A stretch of DNA of 64,000 nt from Nonomuraea guangzhouensis (GTDB lineage: Bacteria > Actinomycetota > Actinomycetes > Streptosporangiales > Streptosporangiaceae). The notes under the pieces were generated by a model that saw only the letters and a list, made by a program, of their open reading frames with translations, had not been told where the DNA came from and did not search any database. How positions within the stretch are numbered: the first letter of the stretch is position 1; each line of letters begins with the position of its first letter. The stretch is taken from assembly GCF_019396345.1 (NCBI RefSeq), contig NZ_JAHKRM010000015.1, forward strand, positions 51,642-115,641, in the 5' to 3' direction. Shown here in pieces: positions 16,727-25,106 of the stretch. The translations under genes and the position numbers were made by a program.

Positions 16727-17761
16727 GTGCTTTCCATTTACGTTGACCTGGCCTTAGGTCTGGTGCTCGCGTTCCTCATGCTTTCGCTGCTGGTGAGCGG
16801 GCTGAACGAGGCATTCGTACGGCTGCTCGGCATCCGTAGCAAGTTCCTGTGGGCCTACCTCCGCGACACCATGGACGGCAGCGACGCGCAGGGAAAGTCG
16901 TGGCTGCCCGCCAAGGTGGCGGACGTGTTCGCGTCGCTGCCGTTCGTCCGCGATCCACGGCCGGTCCACAGCGACCAGCCGGCCCCGGTCGAGGCGGCGC
17001 AGGCGCCCGAGCACGAGACCAAGGCCGAAGACGCCATGACGAAACTCCTCTACCAGCGGGTCCAGGAGATCGACCACCCGAAGAGGGGCCGCACCAGCAT
17101 CGCCAACATCCCGCCGGAACGCTTCGCGGTGGCGCTGATGGAGATGGCGGCCGTCGAGAAGGACGGCGTCGAGGGGCTGCTGACCAAGCTCAAGGCGATG
17201 GGCAGCCCGCTGCACGGCCATCTCAAGGGCGTGTGGGACTCCGCGCAGCGCGACATGGACCGCTTCCGGCAGGGCGTGGAGACCTGGTTCGACGGCGAGA
17301 TGCAGCGGCTGTCGATGCTCTACAAGCGCTACGTCAAGTGGGTCGTCGCCCTGCTCGGCTTCGTGGTGGTGCTGCTGTTCACGATGGACGGGCTCGAATA
17401 CGGCAAGACCCTGCTGCGCGACAACGCCTTCCGCGCCTCGGTCACGGCCGTGTCCGAGGCGGGGCCCGACGCCTACAGCGAGCTCAAGGAGCAGTGCGCG
17501 CAGTCGAACCCGGTGCCCTGCATCACCGACACGCTGAGCCAGCCCGCGCTGGTCAAGGTGTTCGACCACGCGATCGTCAACATCGTGATCCCGGCCGAGG
17601 GCGAGCCGAGCGTCAACTGGAACGGCGGCACCTGGTGGGACCGCCTCACCACGCTCAGCCACTGGCCCGGCTATCTGCTGACGTTCGTGGCGCTGCTGTT
17701 CGGCGCGTCGTTCTGGTGGGACCTGCTCCGCCGCCTCACCGGCATCCGTGGTCGCCGTTAG
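16727..17761 (+). CDS. Membrane protein of unknown function, three spans
   Basis: A 344-aa product from GTG 16727. Hydrophobic segments lie near residues 6-24, 205-222 and 315-333. A long charged, helical cytosolic loop (about 60-200) sits between the first two, and an extracytoplasmic loop with two cysteines (KEQCAQSNPVPCITD) lies between the last two and probably forms a disulfide. I do not recognise a named family. It follows glnE by 76 bases in the same direction but may have its own promoter. Confidence 0.75.
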   Translation: MLSIYVDLALGLVLAFLMLSLLVSGLNEAFVRLLGIRSKFLWAYLRDTMDGSDAQGKSWLPAKVADVFASLPFVRDPRPVHSDQPAPVEAAQAPEHETKAEDAMTKLLYQRVQEIDHPKRGRTSIANIPPERFAVALMEMAAVEKDGVEGLLTKLKAMGSPLHGHLKGVWDSAQRDMDRFRQGVETWFDGEMQRLSMLYKRYVKWVVALLGFVVVLLFTMDGLEYGKTLLRDNAFRASVTAVSEAGPDAYSELKEQCAQSNPVPCITDTLSQPALVKVFDHAIVNIVIPAEGEPSVNWNGGTWWDRLTTLSHWPGYLLTFVALLFGASFWWDLLRRLTGIRGRR

Positions 17762-17782
17762 ATCTGGGTTAGTGTTGAACGG

Positions 17783-18319
17783 ATGGAGACAGAACGGCTC
17801 ATCATGCGCAGATGGCGCGACGAAGACAGGGAACCGTTCGCGGCGATGAACGCCGACGCCGAGGTGATGGAGCACTTCCCGGCCCTGCTGAGCAGGGAGC
17901 AGAGTGACGGCTTCGTCGACCGGATCGAGCAGGGCTTCGAGGCCCACGGCTATGGGCTCTGGGCGCTGGAGGTGCGCGAGAGCGGCCAGTTCATCGGGTT
18001 CACCGGGCTGGTGCTGCAGACGTTCGAGGCGCCGTTCACGCCGGCCGTCGAGGTGGGCTGGCGGTTGGCGAAGGCGGCCTGGGGGCACGGGTACGCGATC
18101 GAGGCCGCCAGGCGGGCCGTACGGTACGGGTTCGAGGAGGCGGGGCTGGACGAGATCGTCTCCATGACGACCGTGCGGAACACCCGTTCGCGCAAGGTCA
18201 TGGAACGCCTGGGCATGACCCGCGACATAGCCGACGACTTCTACTTCCCGGGCATCGCGGAGGACAACCCGCTCCGCCCGCACGTCCTGTACCGGCTCAA
18301 GCGCGGTCAGGCTCTTTAG
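17783..18319 (+). CDS. GNAT N-acetyltransferase, RimJ/RimL type
   Basis: A 178-aa acetyltransferase beginning METERLIMRRWRDEDREPF, the usual opening of the RimJ/RimL branch. The acetyl-CoA site follows as VGWRLAKAAWGHGYAIEAARR, and the late motif is NTRSRKVMERLGM. The branch acetylates protein N-termini or small amines. It begins 21 bases after the membrane protein gene and is likely co-transcribed with it. Confidence 0.9.
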   Translation: METERLIMRRWRDEDREPFAAMNADAEVMEHFPALLSREQSDGFVDRIEQGFEAHGYGLWALEVRESGQFIGFTGLVLQTFEAPFTPAVEVGWRLAKAAWGHGYAIEAARRAVRYGFEEAGLDEIVSMTTVRNTRSRKVMERLGMTRDIADDFYFPGIAEDNPLRPHVLYRLKRGQAL

Positions 18320-18366
18320 TCTCCACGACGCGGTAGCGGCCGCGTGTTTCGCCTGGCGTGAGGTTA

Positions 18367-18412
18367 TTTAGGAATGATCGTTCTTGACCATTCGTTCCTA
18401 AACACGTATGGT
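18367..18412 (+). promoter_or_regulatory. Promoter with overlapping operator, leaderless TetR transcript
   Basis: TTGACC (18384-18389) and TATGGT (18407-18412) are separated by 17 bases, close to an ideal sigma-70 type promoter. ATG 18419 falls 7 bases after the -10, so the mRNA is probably leaderless. Inverted repeats TTTAGGAA (18367-18374) and TTCCTAAA (18395-18402) flank the -35, and a near-palindrome GAATGATCGTTC lies inside. This layout fits self-repression by the TetR protein encoded here. Confidence 0.75.
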
Positions 18413-18418
18413 CATCGC

Positions 18419-19000
18419 ATGGGACGGCCGAGAGGGTTCGACGAAACCGAGGTGATCCGGGCGGCGGCGGCGCTGTTCGCGGACCGGGCCTACGACGGTG
18501 TCTCCGTCGACGACCTGGTCAACCACCTCGGCGTGCACCGCAACAGCCTGTACAAGACCTTCGGCAGCAAGCGGGGGCTGTACCTGGCCGCACTGCGCTG
18601 GCACGTGGAGCATCAGGTGCGTCCGCTGGTCTCGGCGGTCGGCGCGGCGGGCGACCTCGCCGAGGCGGTGCGCGGCACACTGGCCGCACACGACGACGGA
18701 GGCGCACTGGACCTGCTGCTGATGGCGGCGGCCGAACGTGCCCCCGTGGATCAGGAGGTCCGCGCCGAGGTCTGCGCCGCCTTGGACGCTCTCGACCAGG
18801 CCATCGGCACCGTTCTGACCGGCGCCGCACCCGACCGCGCCGACCGAGTCGGCGAGCCGTCGCCGGCGCTGGCCGGGGCGCTCACCGCGGCGCTGATCGG
18901 GCTCCGGCTACGCGCCAGAGCCACCACCGCCGCCACCGAATCCGACCGGGCGGCGGCGGCTCTGGTGCGGTGCCTCGCCCCGAACGACCTCACCATCTAA
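18419..19000 (+). CDS. TetR-family repressor
   Basis: A 193-aa regulator with an N-terminal TetR helix-turn-helix (VIRAAAALFADRAYDGVSVDDL ... GVHRNSLYKTFGSK, split here by DL and G). ATG 18419 is chosen because it matches the family start and the promoter leaves no leader; an earlier in-frame start at 18374 lies within the operator. The ligand domain is Ala-rich and gives no clue to the ligand. The next gene starts 11 bases after the stop, with its ribosome site overlapping the stop codon (TAAGGAG), so the two form one operon. Confidence 0.9.
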   Translation: MGRPRGFDETEVIRAAAALFADRAYDGVSVDDLVNHLGVHRNSLYKTFGSKRGLYLAALRWHVEHQVRPLVSAVGAAGDLAEAVRGTLAAHDDGGALDLLLMAAAERAPVDQEVRAEVCAALDALDQAIGTVLTGAAPDRADRVGEPSPALAGALTAALIGLRLRARATTAATESDRAAAALVRCLAPNDLTI

Positions 19001-19011
19001 GGAGTACTGAC

Positions 19012-19368
19012 ATGGCACACTTGCACGTCGACGGTGACGCGCTGGTCGTGGAGATCGAAGGACTCGACAAGCTCTGGGCGCTGAAGAGCAGCCTGACGAT
19101 CCCCCTGGCCAACATCCGCGGCGCGACCGCCGACCCCGGCATGATCAAAAGCCCCAAGGGCATCCGCGTACCCGGCACCCACATCCCCGGTGTGATCACC
19201 GCGGGCACCTTCCAGCTCGACGGCGAGCGCGTCTTCTGGGACGTCCACGACGCGGCCAAAGCCGTTGTCATCGAGTTGGCCGACGAACGCTACAGCCGCC
19301 TGGTCATCGAGGTCGACGACCCCCGCGCCACCGTCGACCTCGTGGAGAGCCACATCACCCGCGCATGA
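19012..19368 (+). CDS. Small PH-like-fold protein
   Basis: A 118-aa soluble protein. The pattern of short strands (LWALKSSLTIPLANI, GTHIPGVITAGTF, RVFWDV) followed by a final strand-helix (YSRLVIEVDDPRATVDLVE) resembles small bacterial PH-like proteins often found beside TetR regulators. AAGGAG overlaps the TetR stop codon, so translation is coupled. It is probably the main gene controlled by the upstream repressor. No catalytic residues are apparent. Confidence 0.75.
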   Translation: MAHLHVDGDALVVEIEGLDKLWALKSSLTIPLANIRGATADPGMIKSPKGIRVPGTHIPGVITAGTFQLDGERVFWDVHDAAKAVVIELADERYSRLVIEVDDPRATVDLVESHITRA

Positions 19369-19427
19369 GCCGCCCGCCCTTGCCATCGACATGACCGAGC
19401 TGAGGATTCGGGAGCTGTCCTGTGCGG

Positions 19428-19706
19428 CTACTGGGCGGTCGTGCCATCGCGTGCCTCGATCACCGCGGCCATGAATTCTTGGAAACGCGCGAACTGCTGC
19501 TGATCCATCTTCAGCGACACCCCGTTGGCGATCCGGTCGTCGTACCTGGTGCCGATCGTGACCTTGAAGCCGTCCCCGTGTGGTTTCGCGTCCACTCCGA
19601 GGAACATCACGTGATATCGCCTGGCATCCGCCTGACAGTGGAAGACATCTAAGGTCCTGCCGTCATGCACCAGGATGTACTCGCCGATCGCGAACTCCGC
19701 TGCCAT
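19428..19706 (-). CDS. Hypothetical small protein
   Basis: About 92 residues if it starts at ATG 19706; GTG 19760 in the same frame would add 18. It opens AEFAIGEYILVHDGRTL and ends in a helix rich in Gln and Phe (DQQQFARFQEFMAAVIEARDG). Codon use is typical for the region. I do not recognise a family. Neither start has a well-spaced ribosome site. Its 5' end lies next to the damaged antitoxin region on the other strand. Confidence 0.45.
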   Translation of the reverse strand: MAAEFAIGEYILVHDGRTLDVFHCQADARRYHVMFLGVDAKPHGDGFKVTIGTRYDDRIANGVSLKMDQQQFARFQEFMAAVIEARDGTTAQ

Positions 19707-19813
19707 GGCTTCCCGTTCATGCCGCTTGATGTGCCGGGTGTCAGCGTCATCCCGGGGCACACGTCATAAAGGGAGACTCCTCTCCATTACACCGCAGGAA
19801 CCGGTCGGCGGCG

Positions 19814-20127
19814 ATGTCGGTTCCCGTGAAGCGTCCGATCAGTGCCAAGGCCGAGCTGACGCTCTCCTCCCGGTCCACCCGATCGTTGAGGACGAACGTG
19901 GCGCACGCCTCCGCCGCGCTGCACGGTCATGGCCAGCGCCTCTGGCAGCCGGCAAGCGTGGTGTATCTCCGTATGTGGAGGCGGCAGTCCGGCGGCAGAT
20001 CGAGCGCGACAACCTGGCCGCTCTCATCAGAGCCAGTGAAGAGATCCACGGCCCGCTCACCGGGGCGGAGATCCAGGCAGCTCGGGAAGAGATGCTTGGA
20101 CTCAGTACCCACGGTGAGGTGGCGTGA
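19814..20127 (+). pseudogene. VapB-like antitoxin, N-terminus apparently frameshifted
   Basis: The C-terminal part (VSPYVEAAVRRQIERDN ... GPLTGAEIQAAREEMLG) reads clearly as a VapB-type antitoxin and ends by overlapping the toxin start (GTGA at 20124-20127). In that frame no good start codon precedes it; the open frame runs back into unrelated sequence. The likely N-terminus (ATG 19814, MSVPVKRPISAKAEL) is in another frame, so an indel near 19925-19945 seems to have split the gene. The alternative is an unusual start that I cannot see. Confidence 0.55.
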
Positions 20128-20561
20128 GCGGCACCTGGGTTCTGGACAGCGAAGCCCTCTCGCGGTATTTGCGAGCCGATCGCAAGATGACCGCCCGGCT
20201 TGCCGTCGCTCTCGAGGACGACATCCGTGTCGTCATCAGCGCTGTCACGATCGTCGAGGCCGATCATGACAGAGTCCATTCCGCCCGGCTGGCCTGGACG
20301 CTGTCCCGGCTCACCGTGGAACCGCTCACCAAGGACCTCGCCCAGCGGGCGTCAGGCTTGCTCGAATCCGCAGGGCTGCACGGTCACAAGTACGCCATTG
20401 ACGCGATGGTCGCCGCGACGGCGATCACCACCGCCGACAAGCCCGCCCGGATCCTCACATCCGACCCGGACGATCTGGAAAAGCTCCTCGGGGAGCGTCT
20501 GGACCGCTCGAGTCAGCCGCGCGGCGCCGGAAACTCCAAGGTCAAGGTCGTTCCGGTCTGA
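20124..20561 (+). CDS. PIN-domain toxin, VapC family
   Basis: A 145-aa PIN nuclease. The conserved acidic residues are visible: D8 in WVLDSEAL, E in TIVEAD, D in YAIDAMVAATA and D in LTSDPDDLEKL. VapC toxins cleave RNA, often tRNA, when freed from VapB. The start codon GTG overlaps the antitoxin stop by GTGA. The toxin frame is intact while the antitoxin looks damaged; such a state would be tolerated only if the toxin is inactive, not expressed, or neutralised by another antitoxin. Confidence 0.85.
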   Translation: MSGTWVLDSEALSRYLRADRKMTARLAVALEDDIRVVISAVTIVEADHDRVHSARLAWTLSRLTVEPLTKDLAQRASGLLESAGLHGHKYAIDAMVAATAITTADKPARILTSDPDDLEKLLGERLDRSSQPRGAGNSKVKVVPV

Positions 20562-20757
20562 CCCGCTGCGCTCCCGGCCTCCACACAGGGCACCGCCCTG
20601 AGCGCCAACGCTGACGTCGCCGCGCGGATCGGTGAGAGTCGGGGAGTTGGTGGTCGTGCTCTGTTCCAGCACCCAGGACGCCTCCGTTGATCAGTGGCTC
20701 ATTGCTCAGCGCGGGCGTCCGGCCTGATGTGACCGCGATCTACCGTCCCAAGCGTAG

Positions 20758-21762
20758 TCAGGCGCTCATCGCGTAGAGCACGTCGCGCAGGGTGGCCTCG
20801 CGGCTGCGCAGCCAGACCAGCCGCAGGGCCAGCGTCGGCGCGTCGTGGTCGAGCGGAACCGGTACGCCGGCGGCCGGCCCCGTCTCCTGGGGGACGTCGA
20901 GCGGGACTGGCGCACCGTCCGTCTCGGGCGTGAAGTTATGCGGGCCCGGCGCACCGTCCTTCTCAGAGGTGAAGTTGCGCGGGCCCGGCGCGAAATCCGT
21001 CTCGGGGGCGAGGTCGAGCGGGATCAGCGCGCCGGAGGCGAGGTCCGCTTCCAGGACGAAGTCGGGGAGCAGCGCCCTGCCGAAGCCCTGCCTGGTCCAC
21101 TCGCGAGCCGTGGCGATGCTGGTCAGCTCTCTGCGCGGCACCCGAGCGCCGAACAGCTGGTCGGCCGCCAGCCGGATCGAGCAGCCGGGTGTGCTGACCA
21201 GCAGCGGCTCCCTGTCACCGTCCGGAGCCGCGACCAGCAGCAGCCTGACCTCGCCCACGTCCAGGAAGTCCAGGTCGGCCGGCGGGGTGAAGCCCAGGCC
21301 GCCGATCCGGGGACCGGAGTCGAGCAGGAGCGCCGCGTCCAGGCCGCCGCCGGCCACCTCGGACAGCAACGCCTGCCTGGTCAGCGAGCGTACATCCACG
21401 TCCAAGTCGGGGCGGCGTTCGGACAGGCGGCGGACGATGGCGGGCAGCTTGGCCGCGGCCAGCATCTCCAGCGCCCCGATCCGAACCCTGGGGCGCTCCC
21501 CGGTCACCGCGCGCCGTACCTCGTCCGCGTGGTCGAGCAGACCCTGCGCCCGCGTGAGCAGGGTGGCACCGGGGCCGGTCAGGCGCATGCCCTGGGGCGT
21601 GCGCTCGAAGAGCGCGACGCCGAGGCTGTCCTCCAGGCGGCGTACCTGTTCGGAGACCGAGGCGGGGGCGAGGCCGAGGGTGTTCGCGGCTGCGGTGACG
21701 GTGCCCGACCCTGCCACCGCCACGAAACCCCGCAACTGGCGCAAATCCACAGATATCAGCAT
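20758..21762 (-). CDS. LysR-family regulator with repeat-expanded effector domain
   Basis: A 334-aa LysR protein: winged HTH at residues 6-65 (LRQLRGFVAVAGSGTVTAAA, then ASVSEQVRRLEDSLG and LFERT), followed by the periplasmic-binding-like effector domain. ATG 21762 has GGGAA about 6 bases upstream and matches the family start. Near the C-terminus, about 60 extra residues of 13-residue repeats (APGP(R/H)NFT(S/P)E) interrupt the fold before the last strands. It is divergent from the MFS gene, 66 bases apart, and most likely controls it. Confidence 0.88.
   Translation of the reverse strand: MLISVDLRQLRGFVAVAGSGTVTAAANTLGLAPASVSEQVRRLEDSLGVALFERTPQGMRLTGPGATLLTRAQGLLDHADEVRRAVTGERPRVRIGALEMLAAAKLPAIVRRLSERRPDLDVDVRSLTRQALLSEVAGGGLDAALLLDSGPRIGGLGFTPPADLDFLDVGEVRLLLVAAPDGDREPLLVSTPGCSIRLAADQLFGARVPRRELTSIATAREWTRQGFGRALLPDFVLEADLASGALIPLDLAPETDFAPGPRNFTSEKDGAPGPHNFTPETDGAPVPLDVPQETGPAAGVPVPLDHDAPTLALRLVWLRSREATLRDVLYAMSA
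20909..21025 (-). repeat. 39-bp in-frame tandem repeat within the LysR gene
   Basis: Copies start at 20909, 20948 and 20987, each opening with GGCGC(A/G)(C/A). The first two differ at only a few bases and the third is more diverged. They encode the 13-residue units of the LysR effector domain; weaker flanking units extend the pattern on both sides in the protein. Confidence 0.85.
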
Positions 21763-21828
21763 ACGGTTTTCCCGAATGCCCCCTGCGGTTGCGCCTGTTG
21801 AGGGGAAATATCGTCTTTTAGCAGGCTG

Positions 21829-23121
21829 ATGGGCATGAAGATGTTCGGTTTCTCCCTGGCCTACTTCTTGGTGATCCTCGACACGACCGTGCTCACCATC
21901 GCGCTGCCCGATCTGCGTACCTCCCTGGGTGGCTCGCTGGCCGGGCAGCAGTGGGCGGTGAACGCCTACACCGTCGCGTTCGCCGCGTCGCTGCTCACCG
22001 GGGGAGCGGTCGCCGACCGGTACGGCGCGGCCCGGATCTTCAAGATCGGTGTGCTGGCCTTCGGTGTGATCTCGCTGCTGAGCGCGGCGGCGCCCCATCT
22101 CGGCGTACTGATCGCGTTGCGCGCCCTGCTCGGCGTGGCGGGCGCGCTCTGCACGGGCGGCTCGCTCGGCCTCCTGCCCGAACTCTTCCCCGACCCGGCC
22201 GCCCGCGCCCGCGCCACCGGCCTGTGGGCCGCCATCACCGGCATCGCCCTGGTCGCGGGCCCGCTGCTCGGCGGCCTGCTGGTCGACTCGTACGGCTGGC
22301 GGGCCGTCTTCCTCCTCAACCCTCCCCTCGCCCTGATCAGCCTGCTGGCCATGCGAAAGGTCCGTTCAGCGCGTGGGCACCGCCTCATCGACTGGGGGGT
22401 GCAGGCGCTGGCCTGCGTACTCCTCGGCCTGCTCGCCGAAGCCCTGATCGACTCGTCATGGATCGCCGGCCTGTCGGCCTTGGGCGCCCTGGCCGCGCTG
22501 GTGTTCGTGGAGCGTCGTAGCCACGCCCCTGTCCTGCCCGGTGGCCTGCTCGCGGTGACCTGGCCGGAGCTGCTGGCGGGCGTGGTGGCGAACTTCGCCT
22601 TCTCCGGTGCCCTGTTCGTCCTGACCCTGCTCCTGCAGGACACCCGCCACCTGACCCCGCTGGCCACCGGGCTGGCCTTCCTGCCGCTCACCCTCCCGAT
22701 GACGGTGAACCCGCTGCTCACCGGCCGCCTGGTGGCCCGCTACGGCCCCCGCCCACCGATCCTGGGCGGCCTCGCCCTGCTCGCGATCGGCCTGGCCGGC
22801 GTCTCGTTCACCGATCTCTTGGCGCCGTGGCTGGTCGTGATGGGCTTCGGGCTGTCGTTCGTGCTGCCCGCGCTGATGGCGGGCGTGGTCACCAGCGCAC
22901 CGCCCGGCACAGCCGGTACGGCCGGCGGCGTCCTCAACGCCTCCCGCCAGGTCGGCGCCACCCTCGGTGTGGCCGTACTCGGCGGCCTGTCCCACCCTCT
23001 GCCGGTGGCCGCCACCGTGACCGCACTGACCTGCGCCTGCTACGGCCTCGCGGCCCGCGCTCGACGGACGGTGCCGGCCGTGGACTCACCCGGGGCGGTT
23101 GGACTCGCCACCAGGAAGTAA
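21829..23121 (+). CDS. MFS drug exporter
   Basis: A 430-aa major facilitator with about 12 membrane spans. ILDTTVLTIALPDL in span 1 and GGAVADRYGAARIF (motif A) after span 2 place it in the proton-driven drug:H+ antiporter group (DHA type). ATG 21829 or 21835 could be the start; neither has a strong ribosome site. It is divergent from the repeat-bearing LysR regulator and is probably its target. A hairpin follows the stop. Confidence 0.9.
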   Translation: MGMKMFGFSLAYFLVILDTTVLTIALPDLRTSLGGSLAGQQWAVNAYTVAFAASLLTGGAVADRYGAARIFKIGVLAFGVISLLSAAAPHLGVLIALRALLGVAGALCTGGSLGLLPELFPDPAARARATGLWAAITGIALVAGPLLGGLLVDSYGWRAVFLLNPPLALISLLAMRKVRSARGHRLIDWGVQALACVLLGLLAEALIDSSWIAGLSALGALAALVFVERRSHAPVLPGGLLAVTWPELLAGVVANFAFSGALFVLTLLLQDTRHLTPLATGLAFLPLTLPMTVNPLLTGRLVARYGPRPPILGGLALLAIGLAGVSFTDLLAPWLVVMGFGLSFVLPALMAGVVTSAPPGTAGTAGGVLNASRQVGATLGVAVLGGLSHPLPVAATVTALTCACYGLAARARRTVPAVDSPGAVGLATRK

Positions 23122-23131
23122 TCGCGTGATA

Positions 23132-23160
23132 CCCCGGAGCCGCCATGGGCCGCTCCGGGG
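23132..23160 (+). terminator. Terminator hairpin after the MFS gene
   Basis: CCCCGGAGC (23132-23140) pairs with GCTCCGGGG (23152-23160) across an 11-base loop. Confidence 0.7.
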
Positions 23161-23235
23161 GCCGACCGCGTGCCTCGCTAGCCGTCTGAGCGGTTTCTAG
23201 CCGAGACACCAGACACCAGAGCCTCTTCCACTCGC

Positions 23236-23469
23236 TCAGCAGGGGGTGAAGAAGTATTTCTGCGTGCCCTCCAGAATCCCCCACTGGCCGGGAGGCTGAC
23301 TGCACCCGGACCAGCGCTGTCCGACGACCTGGTCTCCGCTGTAGTAGCTGATGACGAGGAGGTTGTCGCCCCCTGGCGGGGGAGGAGGAATGGCGAGAGC
23401 CGGGGTCGAGCCGAGAGCGAGCGCGCCGGCAGCCAAAACCGCCGCTAAAACTCCTCGCTTGATGTTCAT
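23236..23469 (-). CDS. Small secreted protein, DUF6289-like
   Basis: A 77-aa precursor with a Sec signal peptide (MNIKRGVLAAVLAAGALAL, cleavage at PALA-IP), then a Pro-rich start. The mature domain has VISYYSGDQVVGQRWSGC and ends KYFFTPC, giving two cysteines that probably pair. The layout resembles the DUF6289 family of small secreted actinobacterial proteins; this is recognition by eye. GGAGG lies 8 bases before ATG 23469. The function is unknown. Confidence 0.7.
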   Translation of the reverse strand: MNIKRGVLAAVLAAGALALGSTPALAIPPPPPGGDNLLVISYYSGDQVVGQRWSGCSQPPGQWGILEGTQKYFFTPC

Positions 23470-23612
23470 GGACGTTCCTCCAGTCCAGCGGGCTTCCAGG
23501 CCAGAGCGAATGCCAAGGCCATTTGCGTGATCTGACATCACGGTAACCGCGTTTGATCAACGGAACCAGCGGCAGTCGATCATTAATCTTCGGCGTGGGA
23601 GCACCGCGTCGG

Positions 23613-23963
23613 TCACGGCAGGTCCGCCCAGGTGATGAGGCCGTGCCGGTGCGCGTAGACGGCTGCCTGAACGCGGGTTCGCAGGCCGAGCTTGGCCAGG
23701 ATCCGCTCGATGTGGACCTTGACCGTGCCGGGCGACATGACCAGCGCCTGGGCGATCTCGGCGTTGCTGTTCCCGGCGGCCAGGTGCCGCAGAACGTCGG
23801 TCTCGCGTGGCGTCAGCGCGCTATCGACGGGCTCCGGGGGCTCGATCTTGTTGCGGATGCCGTCGAGGCCCGCCATGAGCATGGCCGAGAAGGCGAAGTA
23901 GGGGCTGCACGACGGGTCCGGCACGCGGAACTCGATGCGCTTGGCCTTCGGGTTGGACCCCAT
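23613..23963 (-). pseudogene. GlnA fragment fused in frame to a LuxR-type HTH
   Basis: An intact 116-codon frame made of two unrelated pieces. Codons 1-47 are a near-exact copy of an internal GlnA segment (GSNPKAKRIEFRVPDP onward to EPPEPVD). Codons 48-116 are a complete LuxR/NarL DNA-binding domain (LTPRETDVLRHLAAGNSNAE, then MSPGTVKVHIERILAKLGL). The receiver or sensor half of the original regulator is gone. The ATG exists only because ACG of glnA has become ATG (23961-23963), and there is no Shine-Dalgarno site before it. It may be a relic of recombination, or a small expressed DNA-binding protein. The HTH part looks undamaged. Confidence 0.85.
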
Positions 23964-23996
23964 GATCGGGATGCGGACGCAGGCCGAGCGGTTGCG
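23824..23996 (-). repeat. 173-bp duplicate of an internal glnA segment
   Basis: Matches 32026-32198 (inside glnA, same strand) base for base with a constant offset of 8202 and only four substitutions, about 98% identity. The copy stops just before the adenylylation tyrosine of GlnA. Both junctions are sharp: LuxR-HTH coding sequence on one side, the end of the AraC gene region on the other. Confidence 0.95.
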
Positions 23997-24027
23997 GCCG
24001 AGCTGCCACCGATGACGAGGGGCTGCT

Positions 24028-24906
24028 TCAGCCCGATGCCTTCTGTGTCCGGCGGAAGGCGCCGGGGGTGGTGTGGGTGTGGCGGGCGAAAAACTTGCCG
24101 AAGTTGGTGGGGTCGATGAAGCCGAGGCGCCGGCCGATGTCGGCGACGGGGACCTCGGTGTAGGCGAGCAGGCGTTTGGCCTCCAGGATGACGCGGGCGT
24201 CGATGAGGTGTTTGGCAGGGTGGCCGGCGGCGGCGATGCACGCGCGTGTGAGGTGTTTGACGGTATAGCCCAGGCGGGCGGCGTAGTGCTCGGCGGAGCG
24301 GGTGATGGCGTAGGAGCGTTCGAGCTCGGCCTGGAACCGGCCGAAGAGTTCGGCGGTGGCGGAGTCGACGCGGCGGTCGTCCTCGGTTGGCAGCCGATCG
24401 ATCCGCAGGAGCAGGACGGCCAGCAGGTGGCGGAGCAGGGCGACGGGCATCGCGTGTGCGAACGCGGCGCGTTCGGCGGCGATCTGGTCGATCGTGGTGG
24501 AGATAGCGGTGAGGTCGGGTCTGGCCGGGGCCCAGCGGGAAGCGGCGAGCCAGTTGGTGAGCCGCGGCTCTGCGCTGCCGAGATCGGGTGGGAAGTCGGC
24601 GGTGAACAGGACCACCTTGCCGTCGAGGCTGCCGGGTTGGTGGAAGCGGTGGGCTTGTCCCGGCCGTACCCACAGCAGGATGCCAGGCCAGCAGGGGTGG
24701 GAAGCGAAGTCGATCTCGTGTCGGCCTTCGCCCGTGGTGATCAGGATGAGGATGTGGAAGTCGGCGCGGTGAGGTGCGGCCAGGGCGTGGGCGGGGATCC
24801 GGCCGGTGATGTCGGCCATGGTGACGACCTCGATCCCGACTGAGCGGCCGTCAGCTGGCCGGTACCCGATCTGCGGCACACCAACTTGTCGCCGATTGAC
24901 CATCAT
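24028..24906 (-). CDS. AraC-family regulator
   Basis: A 292-aa regulator with an N-terminal cupin-like sensing half (HILILITTGEGRHEIDF, WVRPGQAHRF) and a C-terminal pair of helix-turn-helices (YTVKHLTRACIAAAG ... VADIGRRLGFIDPTNFGKFF). AAGGGA lies 5 bases before ATG 24906. It is divergent from the SnoaL-like gene, 200 bases apart, which it may control. The chimeric GlnA-LuxR frame begins 64 bases beyond its stop. Confidence 0.9.
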   Translation of the reverse strand: MMVNRRQVGVPQIGYRPADGRSVGIEVVTMADITGRIPAHALAAPHRADFHILILITTGEGRHEIDFASHPCWPGILLWVRPGQAHRFHQPGSLDGKVVLFTADFPPDLGSAEPRLTNWLAASRWAPARPDLTAISTTIDQIAAERAAFAHAMPVALLRHLLAVLLLRIDRLPTEDDRRVDSATAELFGRFQAELERSYAITRSAEHYAARLGYTVKHLTRACIAAAGHPAKHLIDARVILEAKRLLAYTEVPVADIGRRLGFIDPTNFGKFFARHTHTTPGAFRRTQKASG

Positions 24907-25106
24907 GGATCCCTTATTCACCAGGCTGATCGCTGTTCCCATTATCGCAAGCGCGGCATGGTGGCCTGAATGACCATGCCGGACGCCACGCGCGCCGCGC
25001 CGGCGTCTGCTTGAACGAGCCGTTCCGCCCCGGCTGCCGGGCCCGGTGAGCATCCGGGCCTGGCCCGCAGCGCGCCATATCCGGCGCCCGACCCGCAAGG
25101 AGCACC

